Below are positions 29,662 through 40,679 of a stretch of DNA of 64,000 bases, piece after piece. Source of the DNA: Saxidomus purpurata. Taxonomy: Eukaryota; Mollusca; Bivalvia; Venerida; Veneridae. The stretch spans positions 248,001 to 312,000 of the forward strand of contig JAFMSR010000039.1 in the NCBI GenBank assembly GCA_022818135.1, given 5' to 3'. The position numbers and the translations under genes were made by a program. Each line of letters starts with the position of its first letter. Positions within the stretch are counted from its first letter, which is position 1. The notes below the pieces were generated by a model that did no database searches, was not told where the DNA came from, and saw nothing but the letters and a program-made list of their open reading frames with translations.

Positions 29662-30585
29662 CCTAATTAACTACCAATCACAAGTATGATACATACAATT
29701 TGTATCTTACAAAATGTATAAATTTTGTAAAACAAGTATGATATGTACGAGCTTACAAACCGAATTTTTGTCATTCACTCAGATAACCATTCTATAGTTC
29801 TCGATTTTAAATTATCAGTACCAGTGAAGCAACAATCCCATTTATTTCAAGTGTGTTGTTTGAGTGTTTGTTTTCCCTTTACTTCCTTGTAGTGACATTT
29901 TCTGTTTTACGCTGTTTAATTTCTATGTCAAACTAAATCTATGGGTCTATTGCAATATTCATGCACGGAATACAACAATTATTTACATCTGTCTTGGCTA
30001 ATAACGTCACGTTCACTTATGATGTTACGTCCGGTTTCAGTATTAACTTCCGGTAAATCCAATAACGATCTATGTGAAAATGTATTTTATCTACGTGAAA
30101 ATGTATTTCATCTATTGAAAAAGGACAGTAGGCCGAAATATTTTATGACATTTGGATTGTTAAACTGTTACTATGTGGACTGAGCAACAGGTTTGTAAAC
30201 ACAAAACAAAATAGTAAATATGGCTGAAATAGCTGCGTGCTAAATGGAATCCAGTTAAAATAATCATTGTTCTGCAAGGCAAACGTAAATGAGGGATCAT
30301 GTCCACTTGGCTATACCTCCTTTACATAGATGAGTTCCTAAATAAACAGAATAGTGTACTAGGTTGTGTATTAGGCTATATACCCTGTGGTAACCCACAC
30401 TAGCAGACGATTTAGCCATTGTCTCCGAATAAGCCTTTTTTCAACAATGCATGAGTACGGTAAATTTGGGACCGAAATGCCCACAAAATCAAAGCTTTTT
30501 GTACTTGGTGCGCCCGCCCCAATCCTCATCGTTCTCTGTTAATATTAAAACAACGAGACTTATTTCCACTCTCGAAGAATGTTCT
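29662..30585. other. 3' flank of mucolipin-like gene
   Basis: The 3' UTR must begin here. An inverted repeat near 29690-29725 (CAATTTGTATCTTACAAAAT) lies early in it. AATAAA occurs near 30341, but the cleavage site cannot be fixed by eye. Confidence 0.4.
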
Positions 30586-30589
30586 AAAT

Positions 30590-31050
30590 TTAAATGTTCT
30601 TGATGCAGATGCTATATCGGGACGCTGTATATTCGTCACAATTTAAATTTTGTAAATTGAAAAGAAAACCAGGGGAGTCTTGTCCAGCATCGTCCAAAAA
30701 GTCACTTTTTCAATTTGCTTACATGAAAGCGAATTATGGCATGATATGTCCCCATCAAATACCCTTAAACTCGAAAGGTTTATTCGATTAGCAGCTAAGC
30801 AAATACAGAAGTTACCATCTGTAACCCAACCCGATATGGCACTATCACCCTCGGTTAGCGCTTATTTGAAACATCGGTTGAGAAACGTATACTTAGTTTC
30901 TTACAAAAACTTTGCACTATGTCTAAGCATTGCCTGTCAACGAAGATATTTGACTTCAAGTTACATTTATACATGATAAGAGGAGCAAAAGGTCAAATTT
31001 GTTATATTCCAGAAATTTCATATGTCAAGTTGCCGGAAAATACGGTCTTT
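30590..31050 (+). mobile_element. decayed LINE, C-terminal coding relic
   Basis: The frames contain SNTLKLERFIRLAAKQIQKL, then PSVTQPDMALSPSVSAYL and FDFKLHLYM, a pattern seen downstream of the RT in mollusc non-LTR elements. A further piece (EKYGLFHYV) lies at 31315-31345, beyond a SINE fragment that may have split it. Frameshifts are frequent. Confidence 0.45.
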
Positions 31051-31145
31051 TTTATTTTGATTGTTTATAAGTCCCGGCTGACCATGGGACTTTTCCTTGT
31101 GTGAACTTGCCAAGACACCTGAAAGGCGCAGGTTGAAGAGTCACA

Positions 31146-31312
31146 TATGCAGATACAAGGGAATCCGGGTACTAAACCCTAACTCTTTTACAAATAGATC
31201 CCTTGGTTCTTGTACATACCCAGTTTATAGCACCGATACACGTGAGACTACCTCTGGGTTTCTAACCAGTTCATCTGTAGACGGGTGGGAAACACTGAAA
31301 AGCGTTACTGAA
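31146..31312 (-). mobile_element. SINE body fragment
   Basis: Similar over ~165 bp to 3001-3160 (shared GCAGATACAAGGGAATCCGG and ATAGCACCGATACACG). It lacks the tRNA-like head, so it is a 5'-truncated copy in the same orientation. Confidence 0.75.
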
Positions 31313-31595
31313 AAATATGGTCTCTTCCATTATGTAAGTAGGAAAAGTATGGTCTCTTCCCTTATATAAGTAAGTACATTAAAGGGGCTTTCTTCCCTGG
31401 AAAATTGGAATGGACGCATATTGTACGCCAGATAAGATATAAACTGGCAATAAAGAGTGTTGTCTGATTGTGATGTTTTAAGTTTTAGTTAAGTCGAATC
31501 TAGTTTATCGCCGGCAAATTCGTCTGATATCTGTAATTGTAAGCATTATACGTATCATGAAACACATGTTAACAATGTGCATTTCTTTTTACCAT

Positions 31596-33405
31596 ACTTG
31601 AAACTTGAAACTTGAAACTTTTTATTTAATTAAACGCCTGTTTCTATTTAACAATATTCAACGGCGTTGTACAGTACATATAAATAATAAGAATAAAATT
31701 GTGAATGCATAAGAATATGTGGATCAACATCAAATGAAATAAAAGCTTTTACATACAATTCCAATTAACATATTTTTAAAAAATTGCAGAGACCATAAAA
31801 TGATAAAACTGATTGATATACATGTAGCATGAGATAAGATTATTTACATACATGTAACTTGATTACAAATAGATTAAAAAGAATAAAACATTCATTTACA
31901 TTGCACATTCATCACACTGTCAGTCATCAGTTATACGTTACTCATGTTTATCTCATTTCAGACTTTAAAATAGTAATTCAAACTTTCTGAAAAAATGTGT
32001 TTTAAGATTTCTCTTAAATACATCAATATTCTTAGATTGTTTCAACTCTAATGGCAGCGGATTCCACAATTTTGGACCAATAGTTCCGAAACTTCTGTCA
32101 CTAAATGTTTTTCTTTTATTGAATGGAATAACGTAGCAGTTCTCAGAGGTTTTAGCTGAACGTAGTCGGGTATTTGGTATTTGTTTGGTTAGGAGTTCAG
32201 AAAGGTATTTTGGAGCATGACCGATTGAACAATTGTATACAAAAGTCAAAATTTTATATTCGATTCTAGATTTGATGGGCAGCCAGTGAAGGTCGAACAA
32301 TGCTTGCCTTGAACTGTCAAATTTCTTTCGTTGCAGAACTAACTTAGCGCACATGTTTTGAATACGTTGCATTTTTTTCAATTCAAAATCGGATACACCA
32401 TAAAGAATGACATTGCAATAATCCAAGTGTGACATTACGAGTGCTATAACTAGTATTTCAGCTGCTTCTTTGGTGAGGTATTTTCGGATACGTTTTATTC
32501 TAAGATAGTTTAACATTGCAGTACGGCACTTTCGTTTGACATGTTCCTTGAAATTTAGTGTTTGGTCTAGAAATGCGCCTAAATATCTAATGGACTCCTC
32601 GGAGTTGATCTTATCTCCGTTAATACAAATGGATTTTAGGTGACACTTTTCGAGTTGTTGAGCACTTCCAAATGTTATGAATTCTGTTTTCGATGAGTTC
32701 ATCTTGAGTTTATTAGCGTTCATCCAGTTGTTGATATCAATCGCACCATTTTCTAATTCAGCGATTGCAGAAATTTCACTATTTTCTTCAGTCGGTTTAA
32801 AACGTTTGGTTGCAGTATGGTCATCAGCAAATCCATACACCGATAATCCAGATGGAATCACGTCAAACAAGGTTCCCGCATACGTTAGGTAGAGCCAAGG
32901 CCCTAAACAACTACCCTGGGGGACACTGCACCCTAGTTGCCGTGGAGCTGAGACCGCCGAGTTGACACACACGCGACAGCCCCTCGGACGAAGGTATGAA
33001 TCAAGCCAGCTGAGCACTGAACCGCTCACGCCGTACTGCTTCTGTAGCACGTCGACGAGTATATCATGATCCACAGTGTCGAGCGCGGCACTGAGATCAA
33101 TCGCGATTAGCGCTGTAACTTCTTGTTTTTCCATGGCTGCCAACAGATCATTAACTAATCGCAGTAGAGCAGATTCACAGGAGTGGTATTTTCTGTAGGC
33201 GGATTGGTTTGTAGGTAGTAAGTCATACTGATCAGCATGTTTATTTAGTATTTTCAGAGCTGCTTTTTCAATCAGTTTTGATAAAAACGACAGATTACTC
33301 ACAGGTCTATAATTTGAGAATACAAGTTCAGTCCAATGAACAAATGGCTTTCCTTTCTTCCATATTTCAGGTAGTACATCCCTAATAAAAACCTCTATTT
33401 GAAAC
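31596..33405 (-). mobile_element. non-LTR retrotransposon, 5'-truncated, young
   Basis: The minus-strand element enters its RT frame at once (VLPEIWKKGKPFVHW...) at about 33400 and continues to a ~370-bp 3' UTR that ends in a 7-bp tandem repeat, ACTTGAA, at 31596-31620. 3'-terminal short repeats instead of poly(A) are seen in CR1/L2-type and related LINEs. Its 5' end abuts the tRNA-headed repeat. Confidence 0.8.
31965..33404 (-). CDS. LINE ORF2 reverse transcriptase, C-terminal part
   Basis: Open for ~480 codons without a stop; there is no natural start because the 5' end is missing. Counting from the Val codon at 33302: motif A is LIAIDLSAALDTVDH (65-79, Asp69), motif B is SVPQGSCLGPW (126-136) and motif C is GFADD (157-161), with Phe in place of the usual Tyr. 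The RT thumb follows, then the conserved WLPIKSRIEYKILTF and a C-terminal GPKLWNPLP motif. The upstream sequence contains NYRPVSNLSFLSKL. Function: target-primed reverse transcription. The intact frame suggests recent insertion. The clade (CR1/Jockey-like) needs a tree. Confidence 0.88.
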   Translation of the reverse strand, partial: FQIEVFIRDVLPEIWKKGKPFVHWTELVFSNYRPVSNLSFLSKLIEKAALKILNKHADQYDLLPTNQSAYRKYHSCESALLRLVNDLLAAMEKQEVTALIAIDLSAALDTVDHDILVDVLQKQYGVSGSVLSWLDSYLRPRGCRVCVNSAVSAPRQLGCSVPQGSCLGPWLYLTYAGTLFDVIPSGLSVYGFADDHTATKRFKPTEENSEISAIAELENGAIDINNWMNANKLKMNSSKTEFITFGSAQQLEKCHLKSICINGDKINSEESIRYLGAFLDQTLNFKEHVKRKCRTAMLNYLRIKRIRKYLTKEAAEILVIALVMSHLDYCNVILYGVSDFELKKMQRIQNMCAKLVLQRKKFDSSRQALFDLHWLPIKSRIEYKILTFVYNCSIGHAPKYLSELLTKQIPNTRLRSAKTSENCYVIPFNKRKTFSDRSFGTIGPKLWNPLPLELKQSKNIDVFKRNLKTHFFRKFELLF

Positions 33406-33414
33406 TCCTAAATT

Positions 33415-34165
33415 TTAATGAGCTAGCCTAGGTTGTTAAGCATTGGACTGAAGATCTTTTGAGGTTTTTTGGGGGCGTAGGTTCGAATCCAGCCGGAACC
33501 AAACTTTTTTTTTACTTTTTCTTCTTTGTTTTTATTATTTTGCACTTTTCTTCATATGTTTATATTGTTTTTAGACTAAAAAGAAATTAAATATTTTTTT
33601 ACGAATTAGTATTAGCTTATTTGGAGATTTTATTACTTGTAGACACGTCTAAAATTGTCGATAGAGATTTTCAAAATCAAATTATTTTAAATAGAGACGG
33701 TAAAACACTGTGAATTTTTGGCATGCTCCTCCCAAAATGTTATAGATAATTTTTATTATCCTAAAAACTTTGATGTTCAAAATTGAACATGTCCAAGAAA
33801 GTACATGTAAATTGTAATACATATGTACTATCTGATTATTTCATAAAAGTTTTATAAAACTTGTTGATTATATAGTAAATGGTGTATAATTTCTGAAAGA
33901 AAACATAGTTCTTGTTACTCTGATACCAAATCTGTACCAAACTTTTGAATAATAAACGAAATACATGTATTTTCTTATCTCTTGTGTGATGTCATTTTAT
34001 AGATAATTCCAAAATGGGGGTAGGGTTATTCAAATTCCTATAACTTTTTTTTAACGGTAAAATTCTTTTAAAATTTGTTTTTAAATCCAGGAAATGATAC
34101 AGATTAAGAAAATATTAAGCCTATAATGATTTGAATAGGTGCCCATTAGTGGTCTACTACCTTAA
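33415..34165 (+). repeat. 750-bp dispersed repeat with tRNA-like head, copy 2
   Basis: Same order as 14205-14955: a head with TAGCCTAGGTTGTTAAGC and GTAGGTTCGAATCCAGCC, a T-tract and an AT-rich body ending TGGTGTATAATTTCTG..., then GTGCCCATTA. The two copies define the family's limits. Confidence 0.75.
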
Positions 34166-34169
34166 TATA

Positions 34170-37100
34170 TGTCATGACTATGTATTCCAGTATTGTAATA
34201 ATTCTAACCAGAAAACTTTGCCCGGTATATCCTTGACCTACACAGATAACCTACTCTCGGTACAGATGGCAAATAGTCACGGTGTTATAAGTATATTCAT
34301 GAAATTAAAGCAACATAATTATGATTCCGATGCTTTTATACCCAGGGACCTGCTTGTATTTCGTTTCGACAAGTCTGCATCCTTCTGGGTTACTGTTCGC
34401 CGTGTACAGCTTGTAATATTTTTCTATATGTAAAATATGTCACTTAGTTTAGATATGTTCCAAGTATTTATGTGTTTGACAATAATGTTAATTTATGTAA
34501 TTAGCGCGTATTAATATCCCTTCAATATAATTTATAAATGTTTCATATAAACATTACACTATGTAAATATTGTCAGTTTTTATTTCTATCTGTTTTTTTT
34601 TTCTTTATTGTTTAAATAACCACTGAATAGTGAAAATAATTACAATGTAGAATATATTCAAATGTATTATGGGCGTATTTAGTTGTCAGTAAAATGCGTT
34701 GATTCTTTAGACTGTCTTCTTCATATAATCTAGAATAAACTGAAAGTAATCAATTTGTTGTCATTTGTATTTTATTAATAAATGGTTTAGCAAGTTTCCT
34801 GCTTGTAGAACATTCCTAACTTAAGTGGAATCAGACATAGAAATGAACTTGTTATTTACGTACCTCCATAATTATACAGATGCTAAATATAACGCAACCG
34901 GGAACGTTTGGCAGGTGAAATGACCCAAATCACCAAACCCTTACTTAGATCCCGCCGAATTAATCTAGAAAATCAATTATAATATTTGATACCTGTGCCA
35001 CTCGACCACGATTCCTGAGAATATATAAATTAGTAGAGACCACTCGGTTTGATAACGCACCCCCTCCATGTAAATATCCCTTATTTCGGTCATGTTGACG
35101 GCATTTGTCCAAGAAACGTTTCATTGTCGGCGTGACATATTTAAAAGGAATGGTACTTCTGGATACAAACAATGCGTGAGTCTGGTTATGTGTGATTGTA
35201 TATGGTTTTAATGTTCTTATTGTTCATTGAAACGGAAACAAATATTGCAGCAAAGAATAGCAAATCTGAAATACGAGTAACTTACACTAACTTCCTCCGT
35301 CGATTGGAGTTACAGTTACTCCCAACTTTTAAGAGAAGCGGTCCTACTTTGGTGAGCTTTCCTTCGGGAGGGATGGGGACGGGGAAGTGAAGACAAAGTT
35401 TTGTTTTAGGTTGTTGTTTTTAGGTGGGAGTTAAACAAATTCTGGTAAATTTCTGGTTAAACAAATTTGAAAACAAATTTACATGACAGTGTTATAAAAA
35501 AAAGATGACTGCTTTTTATTTGTCATTCTTGTATATACCCCTGTTTCAGAATGTACATAGATTGCAGAAATAACTAGAAGTCTGTTCAAGTACACAGATG
35601 CCTCACACATTGCATTATAAAATTCATCTATGAAAGAATAAGTTATTCCAAATATTCATCTACAGTTGAACACAGAAATGTTTTACTATACTAGCAAATA
35701 ACAACCTTTATAAATGGAGTTGATTTTAATAGAAGGAAATTTCACCAAAGTTACAGGTCTTATTTTTCAGTATGTAGGGTTTAAATACATTTGTGTTTTC
35801 AACCCTTGATATTTTGATACTAAATGATCCTTAAGAAAAACAAAACTTGACAGTGACCATTTTTAAGAGGACTATTGTTATCATTTGGCAAAATTGGGAG
35901 CATCTGTGTACTTTGAGAGATTTCTAGTTGTTATGGCAAACTTTGCATATGCTTGGAAATAGGGGTATACACTTTGCTACATTAAATTAAAAGATGTTTA
36001 CAACCAATTACCATTTTAACATTCAGAATTTCTTGACTCTGTGTACTTCAATCAGAGTGACAAGGTTACAAAGAGTATCTTGTAGATGCAACTGCTAACA
36101 TCAATCCATAGTACGTCAAATTGCAATTCAACCCCGACGCTCCGTAAATCCAACAAGCGAATAAAAAGTGCAATCCGAGAGTCCATAAAAGTCAAGGCAA
36201 AAGCAGTGCAGTGCCATACAAGGCAAGGCAGTTTATGATAGAGCCAGGGTAGCAATGAATTACCAAGTTCTAGGGCAAACCCTTTACTATCAAGTCAACA
36301 CGATGACTGGAAACCCGTTTGATACTTCTTAGGAAAAAATGTAAAGTTCTTTCGCCTGTTCACCTCCCGGTCCACAGAGTTTTTTCCCGCTAAATCCTTT
36401 GTTAGCGACACAATAAGAAATACGTTTTCTTTTAATTAGATATAACTGGCTTAATTACAAAACTCTACTTTCAACGCTATGATTCAGTTAACGAGCGCAT
36501 GCATGCGTTATATGCCACAACCGAACCACCAAACTACTCAAGCGATTTGATTGGGTGAGCTCCGCTCTGAAATCACCGCCTTCACAAGATACCACAGCAT
36601 GTTAACAATTCTATTAGAATCACTATTTTGAATTAACTTTTTTTTATATTTGATATCTTGACTGATAAATATTTTATAAAAGTAACCTTACTGCAAAAGC
36701 AGTACAAAAACTAACGCTAAAATTCAAATATTGAATACTTTTAGAAATTTTAACAAAATCTTGAATCGGTTTGTAATGGCGGTGATTAAGAAGTAATCAC
36801 TGCGAGAAGTTTGCTGGACCACGTCGTAGTATCTTAACTGTGATAACTACACATGACCAGCTACACGCTACAACTTATTGAGAGTTTTAAAAGAAAGATA
36901 ACACTGCAAGTTTAAGCCAGTAATGGACACTATCTGAACAGCAAAATGCAATTAAATGATAAAAAGTGAATATGAACAGTACTTAAATCAACTGGCGATG
37001 AAACATCAATAATTTCCGCAGCAAAAATTCTTTATTTACACTGATCTGCATCCAAAAGTCAAGAAGAAACCTTCTCAAAATAATTATACAATGATCATTT

Positions 37101-37370
37101 ATGTAGGGGGCGACTCAAGTAATTTTAACTCCGTTAAATTATATTAAACAAACAATTATCTGATGTTGCGATGTGCTCGGAGAGTTTACTACTATGTTAT
37201 TTCATACACCTGAAGTTGTCTGTGTACGTTACACTACGCCAATTTTGAATTATGTATCTCGTGCCGTTGGACATCCTTTGATAAATACGAACAATGACTT
37301 TCATACTTTGCTGAAGACAATACTTGTGAATTCAGGCCGACTATACTTTGAATCATGTACAATATGAGTT
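34170..37370. other. no gene or repeat recognised
   Basis: AT-rich sequence with only short chance frames, for example at 34960-35172 and 36052-36255. None has a motif, convincing start or splice context. Confidence 0.5.
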
Positions 37371-37374
37371 AGGT

Positions 37375-37672
37375 TTTTCCATTGCGTGTGTTAGAGATTC
37401 ACCTAGCAGGGATTACTTTTATTTACACTGTCCTGTGACTTTGGAACATGGTGGGGGTAAGAGTGAGGTTGGGTGCGCACCATAAACCGGTTTAAGCTCC
37501 CCAGTGGTGTTTTTGCCACTGACCGTTCCAAGGCGGTGCCCCACTGTGTTCCGTTAATTGTTCGTTTTGTCCTCGTGTGTTTGCTTTGTATGCTTGTGTG
37601 TGTTGGTAGTGTATGTTTGTGTGTGTACATGATTGTGTGTGTGTGTGTTGTGTGTGTTTGTGCGTGTGTGTG

Positions 37673-37748
<76 letters not shown>

Positions 37749-37851
37749 TGTGTGTGTTGGTGGTGTGCACTTCTGGGTGCTGTGGGGCTCGTTTTGGGGA
37801 GGCTGCGTTTTTGGTACGTGGCATTCCCTGTTTGATATTATTTTGTTTTTA
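37375..37851 (+). mobile_element. Penelope 3'-end fragment
   Basis: Plus-strand copy of the 3' region, from CCATTGCGTGTGTTAGAGAT to the terminus CCCTGTTTGATATTATTTTG. Its tract (37636-37760) has changed from TG to a TGCG tetranucleotide over about 70 bp. Confidence 0.85.
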
Positions 37852-38289
37852 TACACATTTCAGAGAAATCACTCTTTCAAATACTGAAAAACCTGTGCGT
37901 TTTAAACAAAATTGAAATTGATAGCAAATGCTGTAGTATGATTATAAACTGTATTTGTAATGGCTGGTAATGACGAAAATAAACAAATAGATAAAGAGTG
38001 TGGCATGTGGGCGAATAATTCTAACTCATGTGTCGGCGATGTCAACAACTCACTTTTTTGAAAGTACAAAATACAAACATAACGAATTCGTTTAGTGTAA
38101 AGTATTTTTTGCTGCGTATACCACAGGTTTCATTGACGCCACCTCTCTAACTGAACGCGACGATTTCAAGATGTTGCGTGTTAAATCATTAAAGATATGA
38201 TAAAATTCTGATATCGTTTTAAACGTTGTTTGGTAAATGTTTGATGAAAATATTTTAACTTTCAATCTATGGTATTTTACTATAGTAAT

Positions 38290-38684
38290 GCCTTGGTCAC
38301 ATATCCGTGCGATGTCCATACGTCTTATGAAATCGTACGATTCTACAAACTTTTAAAATCCGTACGGTCTAAGTACAACCGTAGTTCTGGTCACATGACT
38401 ACGTGTCCCGTACGATCTTTTGGAGGACGCAATTGTTGGATATCCGTACGGTCATCACAAGTCGTACAGGGCTATCGCGAGCTGCTCCCGACTTCGAAAA
38501 TTACTACGAGCTCGGCGAGAACTCGGGAGCTCAGTGATACATTTTCACCGAGTCCCACAGATCTCTACGAGCTCAAAAATTCCGTACGACGCTCACAAGA
38601 GACAACGATATCTGTATGGACTGTTCAAAATTTCGTCCAAAAACCTACTCGTACGGAGATCGTATCGTTTATGTGACCAGGATG
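38290..38684. mobile_element. MITE with TIRs and CGTACG-rich interior
   Basis: Ends CCTTGGTCACATATCCG and (rc) TCCTGGTCACATAAACG are terminal inverted repeats. The interior is unusually GC-rich for the region and dense in CCGTACG/CGTACGG motifs. No transposase; open frames across it look like by-products of composition. Confidence 0.65.
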
Positions 38685-38739
38685 TAAATCGGAGTATTTT
38701 AGTATGATTGATATATTTGAGGAAAGAAGGCGGTGTTTC

Positions 38740-39340
38740 GATAATTAAAGAAGCTCATTTCGGTTTTTCCAATCTACTCACGCGGAGAAAGCACTTCTGC
38801 ATGAAACGTAGAAATAATAAATACTTCCGTCGCACGAAACTATTATAATTAAGAAACGAACGTTTTTCCCATTTTGACAGTTAAGCCTAAGAATATTATA
38901 TACCTTGCTTTTCTTTAAATCAATAAAACTTAACGTTGCACTTTTTCTGAAAACGCTTACATTTATTTTCCCTTTATTTTTGCATTGTAAAATAGAAACG
39001 TGAGTTGTCTATATGCTGTACACCTGTATATATTTGTTGTTTAAAAGGCCAAGTAAAATTAGTAGTAGCGGTCACAGTGTTTTGATTCCTAGAGATAAAA
39101 CATTGAATGAAAGCTTACATCATCACTCCATGTCAAAACTTTGTACAGTCTTGTAGTTTATCGGTACGCATTTTAAAACGTTTATAGTCTGACGTTCTCT
39201 GCATTTTACCATATGTAGTTTTAATATTAGCTGATTAAACTATCAATAAGTTTATACATGTATATATACAGCTAGTTATGATATGTTGAAAGGTTTCACA
39301 AAAAGAGTGAATTCCAACAGCAACTATTTGTGCTTTAATA
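38740..39340 (+). mobile_element. dispersed repeat family R1, copy B
   Basis: Shares ordered pieces with copies A and C: AAGCACTTCTGCATGAAA, TTTTTCTTT-flanked AAAACATTGAATGAAA, TTGTACAGTCTTGTAGTTTA and TCTGACGTTCTCTGCAT. It ends with GTGAATTCCAACAGC, matched inversely near 24745 in copy A. Confidence 0.6.
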
Positions 39341-40137
39341 TTGTACAAACCGACCGAAAGCAAATAAATACCACTTTCGAACGTCCATACCGGTATTTAA
39401 GAAGTAAAACAATAAATCATGTCATTAAAATCCCATTTTGAACATTCACAGACCCACGGATCCTAGTTTTCTTTTTTTGACATGTATTGCGTTATCGCAA
39501 AACAAAAAATGAATGGAGTCTATCTCTTGGACTAATAACTGTGTCTTACATTTCCATAATCAAAGTATAGTTAAATGAAGATAATTATATGTTCTATGGC
39601 TTGAAGTGCATTGTCGAAAAGTGAAGCATTCTGTTACGTGCTGGGCGAAATAATTCACGAGAGTGTGAAAATTGTAAAACAAGACGCCTTTGAATAAACT
39701 GAATTAATAAGTAGTTCTGTTTTGAATTCATTCTTGGAATTGTTTATCTGAGGAAGCACATGTTTACACGGTACGGTGGAATGGTGTGTGCTTCCACTCC
39801 ATATTCAAGTGATGTTATGCCTTTACACGATATGACAGGTATGTACCCATTTACGTTTCTCATTAAAATAATGATTTGTTTTCGCCAATCTACGGCCGTA
39901 TATTTTATGAGCGAAAAGCTTTCAGTCATAATTGAGAGCTTGAGCCCTTGAACACGTGCCATGGTTATCATATCTACCGTCATTTACATAACTTGACTTT
40001 TGACTGCTTAGTCCATTTAATTGCAAAGGCTTCATAAACAAATATTGCAATGTTTAAACACGAGCAGTTTGTATCAATTACTTTAGTCTTACAATATTTG
40101 GTCTTTATTTTATGTTTACAAGTGAATTATAGAGTTT

Positions 40138-40203
40138 TCTCAGTGAAATAAAAGTGATAATCCACAGTTTTGAAACAGTGGATTACCATTTTTATTTTCA
40201 CTG
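40138..40203. repeat. short imperfect hairpin
   Basis: AGTGAAATAAAAGTGATAAT pairs with the later ATTACCATTTTTATTTTCAC around a 12-nt loop; about 25-bp arms. Confidence 0.7.
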
Positions 40204-40507
40204 TTTTTGCTGATTGAGTATTACTCCGCGATTCATAGTGTGACGAAATGCAGACTTGTTTATTTAACAATTGTTTCAATTTATATCTTATAAATTGATG
40301 TTTCAGTTTCATTGGATGATAGAGATAAATATGACTTTTTAAAAACTTTTATCTGAAATAAACTTTAGAACTACTTTTTTTGCTCTATCAGTAATAATGG
40401 AAGTAATGCGGTTCTTATTATTATGGGGTTCTCCATAGGGAATGAAAAAACTATGATTCCACATTTTCTTGGTTATTTTGTCAAGAAACAGATAATAAAA
40501 AGAAAAT

Positions 40508-40657
40508 TTGTTTGTTTCAGTGAAATATCAATTTTATTTCACTCGTGAACACCAAACACACTTACATTTTCACTCGTGGGTACGCCACTTGTGAAAGTAT
40601 CAGTTTTTGGTGTTCACTTGTTGAATAAAATTGATATTTCACTGAAACAAACAGACA
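40508..40657. repeat. foldback element, ~150 bp
   Basis: The left arm TTTGTTTGTTTCAGTGAAAT (on to 40555) and right arm (40607-40657) are near-perfect complements, with an unpaired centre. No flanking target duplication could be fixed by eye. Confidence 0.8.
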
Positions 40658-40679
40658 TCCTCTATAAAAATAGTAGTAT

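Noticed and set aside
38269..38707. Two overlapping open frames of 95-135 codons
   Set aside because: They lie inside a GC-rich MITE whose motif composition explains the lack of stops; no motif, no start or splice context.
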